Both the position numbers and the translations under genes were made by a program. The notes beneath the pieces are model-generated. The model saw nothing but the letters and a program-made list of their open reading frames with translations. It made no database searches and was not told the origin of the DNA. 64,000 nt of DNA from Pseudoruegeria sp. SHC-113 (GTDB lineage Bacteria; Pseudomonadota; Alphaproteobacteria; Rhodobacterales; Rhodobacteraceae), in assembly GCF_025376885.1 (NCBI RefSeq), contig NZ_JAHUBR010000005.1, positions 96,951 to 160,950 on the forward strand, in the 5' to 3' direction. Below are positions 1 to 8,351 of the stretch, one piece after another. The first letter of the stretch is position 1, and each line of letters starts with the position of its first letter.

Positions 1-125
1 TGGCCGAGCAGCCGTTCACCGTCCATATCGGGAAAGGCGGCGAGGCCAGCCCAGGTGCGATGCGGGTGCGGTTGAAGCCCGAAGCCCTGCGCCTCTTTGA
101 CCATGAAACGGGGCGCGCGCTGTGA
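1..125 (+). CDS. C-terminal end of a sugar-type ABC transporter ATP-binding protein (partial)
   Basis: Only the last 40 residues are in the window, read in frame from base 3. They run from AEQPFTVHIGK to MRVRLKPEALRLFDHETGRAL. A basic strand with KPEALRLFD and a Thr/Gly tail is typical of the TOBE region that ends UgpC/MalK-like ATPases, so this is probably the ATPase of a sugar or glycerol-phosphate importer. The nucleotide-binding domain lies outside the window, so the family call rests on the tail alone. Its TGA overlaps the GTG of the next gene (GTGA), which implies translational coupling. Confidence 0.6.
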   Translation, partial: AEQPFTVHIGKGGEASPGAMRVRLKPEALRLFDHETGRAL

Positions 126-1132
126 TTGAGTCTGTCGTTTCTACATTGCCGCTGGTGACGGCGGAGGAGCGCGCGGCGATCCTGTCTGCCCCGCGCACCG
201 CGCAGGCGCATCGGGATTTGCTGGCCTCTGTCCCTGCGATGAACACGTTGCAGGTGGGCGGCACGGCCCGGGCCGCACGGCTGCCTGAACGTTTCACCGT
301 CGCGGCCTGGAACGTGGAGCGCTGCCTGTTCCCCGAAGCCACCGCCGCCCATCTGGCACCGCTGAAGCCGGATGTGGTGCTGCTCTCGGAGGTGGATCAC
401 GGCATGGCTCGCACCGGCCAGCGCCACACCACCGAGGAAGTGGCCGCCGCCCTTGGCATGGGCTACGCCTTCGGGGTGGAGTTCCACGAGCTGGATCTGG
501 GCGGGGCGACGGAGCGCGCCTTCTGCAAGGACGATGTCAACGCGCGAGGCTGGCATGGCAATGCGGTGCTCTCCTCGGTGCCCTTTGAAAAGCTCGCCCT
601 GATCCGGCTGGACGATCACGGCCATTGGTTTTCGGCAGACGAGCGCGACGTGGATCCGGGCCAGCCACGCCTTGGCGGGCGGATGGCGATTGCCGCCGTG
701 CTGCCGGGGGCGGAGGGGCCGCTCTGCGTTGTCTCCACCCATCTGGAAAGCAACGCCGATGCGGCGCATCGGGAGGCGCAGTTTTTGATCCTGCTGGAGG
801 CGGTGGAGGCGTTTGCGCCGGGGATGCCGGTGCTGATCGGAGGCGATCTGAACACCGGTAACCACCTGCCGCCGGATTTCGATCACCGCCGCGAAACGCT
901 TTTTGGGCTCGGCGAAGCGCGGGGTTACGATTGGGGTTTCACGGCGGACGGCCCAACAACGCGGCCCAGCCTGATCACGCCGCACCCGGACCGGGTGATG
1001 ACGCTGGATTGGCTGGCGGGCCGCGATCTGGACTGCCTAGAGAAAGGGGTTCTGCCGTCCATCTCGCAAGAGGGCACGCCGCTTTCGGATCACGATTGTG
1101 TCTGGTGCCGGGCCGAGGTGGGGGGAGACTAG
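122..1132 (+). CDS. endonuclease/exonuclease/phosphatase family protein
   Basis: A 336-residue protein with the EEP (DNase I-like) fold motifs in order: WNVE (N64), LLSEVD (E90), STHLES (H207), GGDLNTG (D242, N244) and LSDHD (D323, H324). These are the metal-binding and catalytic residues of Mg-dependent phosphoesterases. There is no signal peptide, so it is probably cytoplasmic. The start is a GTG that overlaps the stop of the upstream ABC ATPase by four bases. Coupling to a sugar-type importer suggests it hydrolyses a phosphodiester or phosphomonoester brought in by that system, but this is inference. A DNA nuclease role cannot be excluded. Confidence 0.85.
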   Translation: MIESVVSTLPLVTAEERAAILSAPRTAQAHRDLLASVPAMNTLQVGGTARAARLPERFTVAAWNVERCLFPEATAAHLAPLKPDVVLLSEVDHGMARTGQRHTTEEVAAALGMGYAFGVEFHELDLGGATERAFCKDDVNARGWHGNAVLSSVPFEKLALIRLDDHGHWFSADERDVDPGQPRLGGRMAIAAVLPGAEGPLCVVSTHLESNADAAHREAQFLILLEAVEAFAPGMPVLIGGDLNTGNHLPPDFDHRRETLFGLGEARGYDWGFTADGPTTRPSLITPHPDRVMTLDWLAGRDLDCLEKGVLPSISQEGTPLSDHDCVWCRAEVGGD

Positions 1133-1162
1133 AGAGAGAGCCTGTCGCGCCAGCGGCAGGCA

Positions 1163-1194
1163 CGCGCCCGCCCGCCCCACGGCGGGCGCGTTTT
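1163..1194 (+). terminator. rho-independent terminator after the EEP gene
   Basis: A perfect 10-bp GC stem (arms 1163-1172 and 1181-1190, 8-nt loop) is followed directly by TTTT at 1191-1194. It lies 30 bases after the stop of the EEP gene, between convergent operons. The T-run is on the plus strand only. Confidence 0.8.
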
Positions 1195-1229
1195 CGCGCC
1201 CACCCGGGCGGACGCTTAGCTCTGCAGAG

Positions 1230-2207
1230 TTAAGCCCCGGCGAAATGGCAGGCCACGTCGCAGCCTGCTTCCGTCAGAAGCGCGGGTTTGGTGGCCTTGC
1301 ACACGTCCTGACGCTTCGGGCATCGCGATTGGAACAGGCAGCCTTCGGGCAGGTTGAGCGGGCTCGGCAGATCGCCTTCCAGCACCTGCGGCTGGACCAC
1401 CACGTTCGGGTCGGGCACCGGCACCGAGGACAGCAGCGCCTGCGTGTAGGGGTGGCTCGGCGCTTTCACCAGCGCGGCGGACTCCGCCTTCTCCATCATC
1501 CCGCCCATATACATGACGAGGATGTCGTTGGAGATATGGCGCACCACACCCAGATCGTGGGCCACGAAGATCAGCGACAGCCCCATCTCCGCCTGCAGCT
1601 CTTTCAGCAGGTTCACCACCTGCGCCTGAATCGACACGTCAAGGGCGGAGACCGGCTCGTCGCAGAGCAGGATGGCCGGGTTCACCGCCAGAGCGCGGGC
1701 GATGCCGATGCGCTGGCATTGGCCGCCGGAGAACTCATGCGGGTAGCGGTTGAAGTTGCGCTGCGCGATGCCGACGCGGTCCAGCATGTCGCGCACGAGC
1801 TTTTCCTGCGCGGGCGCGTCCAGATCCTTGCGGAAGCGGGTGGCGGGCTCGCTCACGATCTCGCGCACCGTCATGCGCGGGTTCAGCGAGGCCACGGGAT
1901 CCTGAAAGATCATCTGCACCCGGTGACGCAGGGCCAGCACCTCGGAGCGGCTCTGGTAGTTTACCGGTTTGCCCTCAAGCCGCACGGTGCCGCCAGAAGG
2001 CGTGACAAGCCCGGCGATGGCGCGGATCAGGGTGGATTTCCCACAGCCGCTTTCGCCCACGACGCCCAGCGTCTGGCCGCGCGCGAGCTGCAGGCTCACG
2101 CCGTTCACCGCATGGACCTTGTTCATCGGCGACCACGGGTATTTGCGGCCTTGCCGCGTGTCGAACACGACCTTCAGATCGTCGACGGTCAGGATGGCAT
2201 CGCTCAT
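1230..2207 (-). CDS. oppF: oligopeptide/dipeptide ABC transporter ATP-binding protein (OppF type)
   Basis: A 325-residue cytoplasmic ATPase of a peptide-type importer. Walker A is GESGCGKST near residue 50, the signature is SGGQCQRIGIARAL, Walker B is LLCDEP, and the switch is FVAHDLGVV. The C-terminal oligopeptide-transporter extension (PEGCLFQSRCPKRQDVC) carries the cysteines that hold an iron-sulfur cluster in some OppD/DppD-type proteins. The start is MSDAILTVDD at 2207, where ATG overlaps the oppD stop (ATGA). A longer in-frame reading up to 2321 lies inside oppD and looks non-coding. It is the last gene of the opp operon. Confidence 0.92.
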   Translation of the reverse strand: MSDAILTVDDLKVVFDTRQGRKYPWSPMNKVHAVNGVSLQLARGQTLGVVGESGCGKSTLIRAIAGLVTPSGGTVRLEGKPVNYQSRSEVLALRHRVQMIFQDPVASLNPRMTVREIVSEPATRFRKDLDAPAQEKLVRDMLDRVGIAQRNFNRYPHEFSGGQCQRIGIARALAVNPAILLCDEPVSALDVSIQAQVVNLLKELQAEMGLSLIFVAHDLGVVRHISNDILVMYMGGMMEKAESAALVKAPSHPYTQALLSSVPVPDPNVVVQPQVLEGDLPSPLNLPEGCLFQSRCPKRQDVCKATKPALLTEAGCDVACHFAGA

Positions 2208-3163
2208 GACAGGGCCTCCACGGGGCGCAGGCAGGCGCGTTTGGTGATCTCGCCGGTGAGCGCGGGCAGGGTGCTTTGGCACTCGGCCACTGCGTCCGCG
2301 CAACGGGCGGCGAAGGGGCAATGGGTGAGCGGGCGCAGCTGGTTGGGCGGACTGCCCGGGATGGCGCTCAGCTCTGCGTCGTCGTTGATGTTGGGCACGG
2401 CGCGCAGAAGGCCGCGCGTGTAGGGGTGGCTTGGCGCGGCAAACAGCGCCTTGGTGGGCGCGGTTTCCATCATCCGCCCACCATAAAGCACCATGGCGCG
2501 ATCGCAGAAGCCCGCCACCACGCCCAGATCGTGGGTGATCAGCAGCACGGCGGTGTTCAGCTCGCTCTGGACCTCGTCCAGCAGGCGCATGATCTGGGCC
2601 TGCACCGTGACGTCGAGCGCGGTTGTCGGCTCGTCGGCAAGGATCAGGCTCGGCTTGCAGATCAGCGCCATGGCGATGACGATGCGCTGGCGCATCCCGC
2701 CGGAGAACTCGTGGGGGTAGGCGTCGATCCGGTTCCTGGCGTCCGGGATCTGCACCGCCTCCATCGCCTCGATGGCGCGTTTGCGGGCGGCGGCGCGGCC
2801 CAGCCCCTCGTGCAGCTCGACGATTTCCGTCAGCTGGCGGCCAACCCGCATATAGGGGTTCAGCGCGCTCATCGGATCCTGAAAGATCATGGCGATCTTC
2901 TTGGCGCGGATCTTGTTGAGCGCGGGCTGCGAGAGGGCCAGCAGGTTCTGGCCTTCAAACTGCGCTTCGCCCTCCACTTGGGCGTTCTTGGCCAGCAGCC
3001 CCATGATCGACAGCGCGATCTGGCTTTTGCCGGAGCCACTTTCCCCCACCAGCGCGACCTTCTCGCCGGGGGCGATGTCGAAGCTCACGTCGTTGACGGC
3101 ATGCACATGGCCATCGCCGGTGGCAAAGCGGATGGCAAGATTGCGAACAGACAGCAGGCTCAT
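2204..3163 (-). CDS. oppD: oligopeptide/dipeptide ABC transporter ATP-binding protein (OppD type)
   Basis: A 319-residue ATPase that partners OppF. It has GESGSGKSQ (Walker A), SGGMRQRIVIAMAL (signature), LADEPTTALDVT (Walker B region) and LLITHDLGVV (switch His). The C-terminus LTHCPFAARCADAVAEC is the oligopeptide-transporter extension with clustered cysteines. It overlaps oppC and oppF by 4 bases each. Walker A ends in Q where T is usual (GKSQ in place of GKST); this variant is also seen in peptide-transporter ATPases and is not expected to inactivate it. Confidence 0.92.
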   Translation of the reverse strand: MSLLSVRNLAIRFATGDGHVHAVNDVSFDIAPGEKVALVGESGSGKSQIALSIMGLLAKNAQVEGEAQFEGQNLLALSQPALNKIRAKKIAMIFQDPMSALNPYMRVGRQLTEIVELHEGLGRAAARKRAIEAMEAVQIPDARNRIDAYPHEFSGGMRQRIVIAMALICKPSLILADEPTTALDVTVQAQIMRLLDEVQSELNTAVLLITHDLGVVAGFCDRAMVLYGGRMMETAPTKALFAAPSHPYTRGLLRAVPNINDDAELSAIPGSPPNQLRPLTHCPFAARCADAVAECQSTLPALTGEITKRACLRPVEALS

Positions 3164-4095
3164 AGGCGATCCTTCGGGTCGAGGGCGTCACGGAGGCCGT
3201 CGCCGATGTAGTAGAGGGAGACCTGGGCGATCACAAAGAAGGCCGCCGGGAAGGCCAGCTGCCAGAGCGTGCCGAAGGTCATGGTGGAAGCGCCCTCGGA
3301 AATCAGCGCGCCCCAGCTCGTGTTGGGCTCCTGGATGCCGACGCCAAGGAAGGAGACGAGGCTCTCCATCATGATCACTTCCGGCACCACCATGGAGGTG
3401 TAGATCACCACCACCCAGAGGATGTTGGGGGCGATATGGCGGAAGATGATGGCGACGTCCGACAGGCCCAGCATGCGGGCGGCGTCCACGAATTCGCGGT
3501 TTCTCAGCATCATCACCTGACCGCGCACGATCAGAAGGCCAGCCGTCCAGTTCACGAGGATGATCACGAGGATCATCTGCCCGAGCGAGCGGCCGAAGAA
3601 GGCCTGCCAGACAACGAAGAAGATGATGTAGGGCACGGAAAGCCAGATCGTGTAGGCCCCCATCACGATGCTGTCGAAACGGCCCCCGAAGTAGCCGGCG
3701 AAAGCGCCGATTGTGGAGCCGATCAGCACCGAGGCGATGCCGGCAACGAAGCCGACTAGCAGCGAGGTGCGGCTGCCCTGCACGACGCGTGCGTACATGT
3801 CGCGGCCCAGTTCATCGACGCCGAAGTAGTGGCCATTGGCGATGGAGGGGCCGCCTTCCTCCTTGATCTGGCCAAGGAGGTTCCAGTCGATTTCCTCGTA
3901 GTTCCACTGGGCGATCACATTGCCGAAGATGGCAAAGAGCACCAGCAGGAAGAGCATAAAGATCGAGACCAGTGCCATGCGGTTCTTGAAGAAGCGGGCG
4001 CGGGCGTCGGCCCAGAAGGAGCGCGAGGAGAGCATCTCCTCGGCGACATCCTGAGCGAAGTCCTGCGATTGCAGGCGGGCTTTGGCGGAGGTCAC
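3160..4095 (-). CDS. oppC: oligopeptide ABC transporter permease (OppC type)
   Basis: A 311-residue inner-membrane permease. One N-terminal membrane segment (residues about 35-55, LVSIFMLFLLVLFAIFGNVI) is followed by a long periplasmic stretch with YFGVDELGRDMYARVVQGSR, the hallmark of the OppC family. The core five-helix domain contains the EAA loop (DAARMLGLSDVAIIFRHIAPN). The chosen start is GTG at 4095, overlapping the oppB stop as GTGA; upstream in-frame sequence lies inside oppB and is arginine-rich noise. The C-terminus (DGLRDALDPKDRL) is typical of the family. Confidence 0.92.
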   Translation of the reverse strand: MTSAKARLQSQDFAQDVAEEMLSSRSFWADARARFFKNRMALVSIFMLFLLVLFAIFGNVIAQWNYEEIDWNLLGQIKEEGGPSIANGHYFGVDELGRDMYARVVQGSRTSLLVGFVAGIASVLIGSTIGAFAGYFGGRFDSIVMGAYTIWLSVPYIIFFVVWQAFFGRSLGQMILVIILVNWTAGLLIVRGQVMMLRNREFVDAARMLGLSDVAIIFRHIAPNILWVVVIYTSMVVPEVIMMESLVSFLGVGIQEPNTSWGALISEGASTMTFGTLWQLAFPAAFFVIAQVSLYYIGDGLRDALDPKDRL

Positions 4096-5021
4096 AGGGA
4101 GTCCCTCACTTTCGGGTCGATCCAGGCGTAGAGCAGATCGAGCACAAGGTTGATCGAGAAGGTCAGCACGCAATAAATGATCGCAAGGCCGAGCAGCACG
4201 GAGTAGTCGCGGCTGTAGGCACCGTCGATGAAATCCTGCCCGATGCCGCCGGTGGAGAAGAAAACGTCGATGAACACGGAGCCCGTGATCATGTAGACGA
4301 AGACCGGCCCCATGTAGGTGAGCGTCGGCAGCAGCGCCGGTTTCAGCGCATGGCGGATCAGGATGGTGCGTTCGGGCAGGCCCTTGGCGCGGGCGGTGCG
4401 GATGAAGGGCGCGTTCAGCACTTCAAGCAGCGAGCCGCGCGTCAGGCGGGCGACGCCAGCCATGTAGGAGGTGCCAAGCGCGATGGCGGGCATCACGATG
4501 TATTGCCACTGGCCGCCGTTCCAGCCGCCGCCGGGCAGCAGGCCCCAGCTCAGCGTGAACAGCAGCACCATTAAGGGCGCGAGCACGAAGTTCGGGAAGA
4601 TCTGGGAGAAGATCGCAAGACCCGTCATCAGGTAATCCCAGAAGCCGTTGTGGCGCAGCGCGGCGATGATCCCCAACGGGATGCCCAGCATCAGCACGAA
4701 GACAGCCGACCAGAAGCCATAGGTCAGCGTCACCGGGAAGCCCTGTGCGATGATGTCGTTCACCGAGCGGTCCTTCTGGGAGAAGGAGGGGCCGAAATCA
4801 AAGCAGCAGACGATATTCTTGATGTAGGTGAAAAGCTGGACGTGCAGCGGCTCGTCGAGCCCGTAGCGCTTGAGCACGTTTTCCATCACCGCCGGGGGCA
4901 ATGGCTTTTCCGAGGTGAAGGGGCCACCGGGGGCCAGCCGCATCAGGTAGAAGGCGAAGACAATCAGGATGAGGATTGTCGGCACCGCTGTGAGCAGGCG
5001 GCGGACGCTGTAATTGAACAT
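4092..5021 (-). CDS. oppB: oligopeptide ABC transporter permease (OppB type)
   Basis: A 309-residue inner-membrane permease with six predicted helices. The N-terminus MFNYSVRRLLTAVPTILILI, the early APGGPF motif and the EAA loop (RTARAKGLPERTILIRHALKPALLPTLTY) are diagnostic of OppB/DppB. It sits 87 bases after oppA, separated by a GC-rich hairpin, and overlaps oppC by 4 bases. It should form the translocation channel with OppC. Confidence 0.93.
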   Translation of the reverse strand: MFNYSVRRLLTAVPTILILIVFAFYLMRLAPGGPFTSEKPLPPAVMENVLKRYGLDEPLHVQLFTYIKNIVCCFDFGPSFSQKDRSVNDIIAQGFPVTLTYGFWSAVFVLMLGIPLGIIAALRHNGFWDYLMTGLAIFSQIFPNFVLAPLMVLLFTLSWGLLPGGGWNGGQWQYIVMPAIALGTSYMAGVARLTRGSLLEVLNAPFIRTARAKGLPERTILIRHALKPALLPTLTYMGPVFVYMITGSVFIDVFFSTGGIGQDFIDGAYSRDYSVLLGLAIIYCVLTFSINLVLDLLYAWIDPKVRDSL

Positions 5022-5039
5022 GCGATCTCCGAACGAAAG

Positions 5040-5063
5040 ACCCGCCGCCTTCTGGCGGCGGGT
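5040..5063 (-). promoter_or_regulatory. intercistronic RNA hairpin between oppA and oppB
   Basis: Perfect inverted repeat ACCCGCCGCC / GGCGGCGGGT with a 4-nt loop in the oppA-oppB gap. No T-run follows, so it is more likely a stabiliser or partial attenuator that lets oppA be made in excess of the permease genes than a full terminator. Confidence 0.6.
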
Positions 5064-5108
5064 GCGGGGCGCTCCGGGTCGGGCGCGCCCCTGATTTGCG
5101 GGACGTGG

Positions 5109-6725
5109 TTACTCGGAGACCTTGTAGAGGTTCTTGGAGTACCAGTTCTGCTCGACGTTGTTCACCGGCCAGCCCTGAATGCTGTCGGCCAGCATCATGT
5201 TGGTGGAGTAGTGATAGACCGGCACCACCGGCATTTCGTCGGCGAGGATCTGCTCCACCTCGGTGTAGAGCGGCTGCGCGTCGGCGGAAGATTTCGCTTC
5301 CGTCATCAGCTCGTCCACACGGGCGTTGGAGTATTTGCCGTCGTTGTAGCCGGAGGGGCTCGTCAGCAGGTCAAGGAAGGTCGAGGCTTCGTTGTAGTCG
5401 CCACACCAAGCGCCACGGGCCATGTCGAAGTTCTGGTTGCCGCGGGTTTCGAGGAAGACCTTCCATTCCTGGTTGGACAGCTCGACCTCGACGCCCAGTT
5501 TCTGCTTCCACATCTGGGTTGCCACGATGGCAACCTGCTTGTGGGCTTCGCTGGTGTTGTAGAGGTAGGTGAAGGCGAGCTTCTCGCCGTCCGGGCCGTA
5601 GCCGGCTTCGGCCAGCAGTTCCTTGGCCTTCGCGTCGCGGTCGGCCTGGCTCATGCCGGCGTACTCCACGCTGGGCACTTCAAAGCCCGCGGTGGCGGCC
5701 GGGGTGAAGGTGTAGGCCGGGAACTGGCCACCCTGCAGCACGCGCTCCACGATCACGTCGCGGTCGATGGCATAGGCCAGAGCCTGACGGACACGGGCGT
5801 CCTTGAAGGCTTCCGGGCCGCTGACGGTGTTGAAGGTGAAGTAGTAGTTGCACAGGCGCGGCAGCGCGTAGGCTTCTTCCGCGAACTCTTCCTTAAGGGC
5901 CGGGTACTGGCCTGCCGGGATCTCGGTTTTCTCGACTTCACCAGCGCGCCAGCGGGTCAGGGCCTGCGCATCGTCGCCGATCACAAGCGTCACGACCTTG
6001 TCCAGAACGGTGTTGTCGTTGTCCCAGTACATGGTGTTGCGCTCACGGGCGGAGCGCTCTTTCAGCACGTGCTCGGTCAGCACGAAAGCACCGTTGGACA
6101 CGATGTTGCCCGGGCGCGTCCATTCCTTGCCGTGGGCATCGATCGCCCATTTCGGGGCCGGGAATGTGGTGGCGTGGGTCACCATCTTGTCGAAATAGGG
6201 CAGCGGCTGGCTGAGCTTCACGACGAGCGTCGTGTCATCCGGCGCGGAGACGCCCAGATCGGTGATCGGCTTCTCGCCCGCGATGATGGCGGAGGCGTTC
6301 TCGATCGACATCAGCTCCATGAACCACGCGTAGGGGGAGGCCAGCTCCGGATCTACGGCGCGCTGCCAGGCGTAGACGAAATCGCCAGCGGTCACCGGGT
6401 TGCCGTCGCTCCACTTGGCGTTGTCGCGCAGCGTGAAGGTGTAGGTCATGTTGTCGGCGCTGACTTCGTGGCTCAGCGCGACGCCCGGAACGTTGTTGCC
6501 GTCGGCGTCCTGGTTGTAGAGGCCTTCGAACAGATCGCGGACCACTTCGGAGCCGTTCACATCCTCAACGACCTGCGGGTCGAAGGAGGAGAACTCGTCC
6601 AGCACCCGGTAGGTGAAGGTCTGATCTGCGGCGAGATTGGTGCCCTCGGGGACGTCTGCGGCGAAGGCAGCGGTGCTGAGAGCGGTGGAAAGCATAAGCG
6701 CGGAAAGCGCGAACGAACGCGACAT
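5109..6725 (-). CDS. oppA: oligopeptide-binding periplasmic protein (OppA type)
   Basis: A 538-residue SBP_bac_5 family binding protein that delivers peptides to OppBC. The start MSRSFALSALMLSTALSTAAFA at 6725 begins a clear Sec signal peptide, with cleavage after AAFA, and has a GGGAG ribosome site 8-10 bases upstream. A 20-residue in-frame extension to 6785 has no signal character. Family motifs include WSDGNPVTAGDFVYAWQRAVDP and GAWCGDYNEASTFLDLL, which place it with true OppA proteins. It is the first gene of the opp operon. Confidence 0.92.
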   Translation of the reverse strand: MSRSFALSALMLSTALSTAAFAADVPEGTNLAADQTFTYRVLDEFSSFDPQVVEDVNGSEVVRDLFEGLYNQDADGNNVPGVALSHEVSADNMTYTFTLRDNAKWSDGNPVTAGDFVYAWQRAVDPELASPYAWFMELMSIENASAIIAGEKPITDLGVSAPDDTTLVVKLSQPLPYFDKMVTHATTFPAPKWAIDAHGKEWTRPGNIVSNGAFVLTEHVLKERSARERNTMYWDNDNTVLDKVVTLVIGDDAQALTRWRAGEVEKTEIPAGQYPALKEEFAEEAYALPRLCNYYFTFNTVSGPEAFKDARVRQALAYAIDRDVIVERVLQGGQFPAYTFTPAATAGFEVPSVEYAGMSQADRDAKAKELLAEAGYGPDGEKLAFTYLYNTSEAHKQVAIVATQMWKQKLGVEVELSNQEWKVFLETRGNQNFDMARGAWCGDYNEASTFLDLLTSPSGYNDGKYSNARVDELMTEAKSSADAQPLYTEVEQILADEMPVVPVYHYSTNMMLADSIQGWPVNNVEQNWYSKNLYKVSE

Positions 6726-7055
6726 TGTCTGTCTCCCTGTGTGTTCGGATGCTTCAGTTGAGATGAAAACTTGGGCGGTTTTCAAGATACAACTTACGCG
6801 AATGGGCGGCTCCGCGCCGATCCAGACCCGACGTCAGCATTTATTTTTTGCGCGAAAAAACCAAACTGGCAACTTTGGCTGCCAAAACGGAAGCGGCTGC
6901 GGCGCGGCCTGTGCAAACTGGGCAGTGTGGCTGAGCTTTGGCGGGGGTGCGGGAATCAGCGCGCAGGGCGACAGCGCCTTGCCAATCTGGCCCGAAGCCC
7001 ACAGGTATGACAGGGCAGCGCCCCGGCAAGGGGCGCAACATTGGGCGGAGGCGAC
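6726..7055. other. divergent intergenic region, oppA / coiled-coil membrane gene
   Basis: 330 bases without a gene, holding the promoters of two divergent operons. Visible elements are an AT-rich near-palindrome at 6844-6860 (six T, GCGCG, six A) and an inverted repeat TGGCA-N8-TGCCA at 6867-6884. Either could be an operator for oppA. No convincing -35/-10 pair was found. The long reading frames through this region look like GC-driven shadows. Confidence 0.5.
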
Positions 7056-8351
7056 ATGAGCGAGACGAAGAGCGGCCTGACGGCGGAAGAGGCCAAGGGC
7101 CTGCGCACCGCCAAGGAACTGGAAGGCCATCTGCGCTGGCTCGACTCCTTCACCTCGGCCGCCCTTGGCGTGCTGGCCGTGGCCTCGGGCATCTACACCT
7201 ACCTCGGCGTTTCCTCCCTGCTGGAAGACAACGGCGCGATCACTTTCATCGCCGCCGTGGCCTATTCCATCGCCGTATCGGTGGGGATCTTTGTGTTCTG
7301 GAGCTACATGTTGCGGCTCCTGCCGGCGATGCGCACCGCGGGGGGGTTCATCGGCCTCACCGTAGCCACGGTGGTCGGCTCGCTGGCGATCATTGCCATG
7401 TCGAGCTGGCTGAACGCCGCCGCGCTGGCGGGCTCGGCGGCGGTGGAGCAGCATCTGGAGAACACCGTGCGCGATTACCAGCAATCGCTGGAACAGGCCC
7501 ATGACATTGCCCTTGGCGGGCAGGCCTTGGGGCGCGAGGTTGAGCGCGCGCGCCAGAGCTTTGAGGAATTGGCCGCACTGGAGCAATCGGGCGATCTCTC
7601 CGGCACGGCGGGGCGCGGGGCCGTCTTCCGCGTGCTTACCCAGAAAAGCGAGGAACTGCGCAACCTCGAAGAGCAGATCGCCGCGCAGCAGCCGCTGATC
7701 GAAGAGGCCTTTGAACGCGGCAATGCAATTCTGGCCCGGATGCGCGAGCTGACCGTCGCTCCCGGCCCGGTGGACCTCCGCTCGGTGCAGTTCTCGGAGG
7801 AAAGCGTGAAGCTCGCGGGCGTCATCTCGCAGCTGAACCAATATAGCGTGGCCCCGCTGGTGGCCCGCGCGGCGGAGGATCTGCCGGCCTCGGTGGTGCT
7901 GCCGGAGCTGGACGGGCGCTCCACCTCGGTGCGCGATGCGCAATCGGCCACCATCACATCGGTGCTGAACGCGCTGGATCAGCGCAGCCGCACCCTGCGT
8001 ACGGCGGCTGAAGAGGTGCTGGCGATGGAGCCGCCGATCCAAACGGCCTACAACCCGATCTCCCGCGCCGATGCGGTGGTGCGCTATGCTGGTAACTTCG
8101 CGCCCAGCTGGGCCGGGGCCATCGCGATAGACCTTCTGCCGGCCGTGCTCGTGTTTGTGCTTGCGATCACGCAGGCCGCGATCCGCTCGGGCCGCGACGG
8201 CATGAGCATTGAGGAAACCCTCACGCTGGCGGATCTGAAGGCGGCGATGAACGCCATGAAGGATGTGGAGATCACCATGGGCGCCGCCGATGCCGCCCTG
8301 CAGGAACGCGCGAGCGCGAAACCCGAGCCCGACAAGGGCGGCGCGGGCTGA
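7056..8351 (+). CDS. coiled-coil inner-membrane protein of unknown function
   Basis: A 431-residue protein I cannot assign to a named family. Three hydrophobic segments lie near the N-terminus (about 31-52, 61-86, 95-119). A long, charged, Glu/Gln/Arg-rich and probably coiled-coil stretch follows (about 125-340), then a fourth membrane segment (352-375) and a soluble tail ending KPEPDKGGAG. The start ATG at 7056 follows GGCGGAGG; an in-frame TTG five codons earlier is less likely. Its TGA shares one base with the ATG of the next gene, a ClpP-like protease. The two are probably co-translated and may act together, for example as a scaffold and a protease. Confidence 0.7.
   Translation: MSETKSGLTAEEAKGLRTAKELEGHLRWLDSFTSAALGVLAVASGIYTYLGVSSLLEDNGAITFIAAVAYSIAVSVGIFVFWSYMLRLLPAMRTAGGFIGLTVATVVGSLAIIAMSSWLNAAALAGSAAVEQHLENTVRDYQQSLEQAHDIALGGQALGREVERARQSFEELAALEQSGDLSGTAGRGAVFRVLTQKSEELRNLEEQIAAQQPLIEEAFERGNAILARMRELTVAPGPVDLRSVQFSEESVKLAGVISQLNQYSVAPLVARAAEDLPASVVLPELDGRSTSVRDAQSATITSVLNALDQRSRTLRTAAEEVLAMEPPIQTAYNPISRADAVVRYAGNFAPSWAGAIAIDLLPAVLVFVLAITQAAIRSGRDGMSIEETLTLADLKAAMNAMKDVEITMGAADAALQERASAKPEPDKGGAG

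Noticed and set aside
4650..6761. A 703-codon plus-strand open frame opposite oppA and oppB
   Set aside because: It is the antisense shadow of clear opp genes, with low-complexity His/Gly/Val content.
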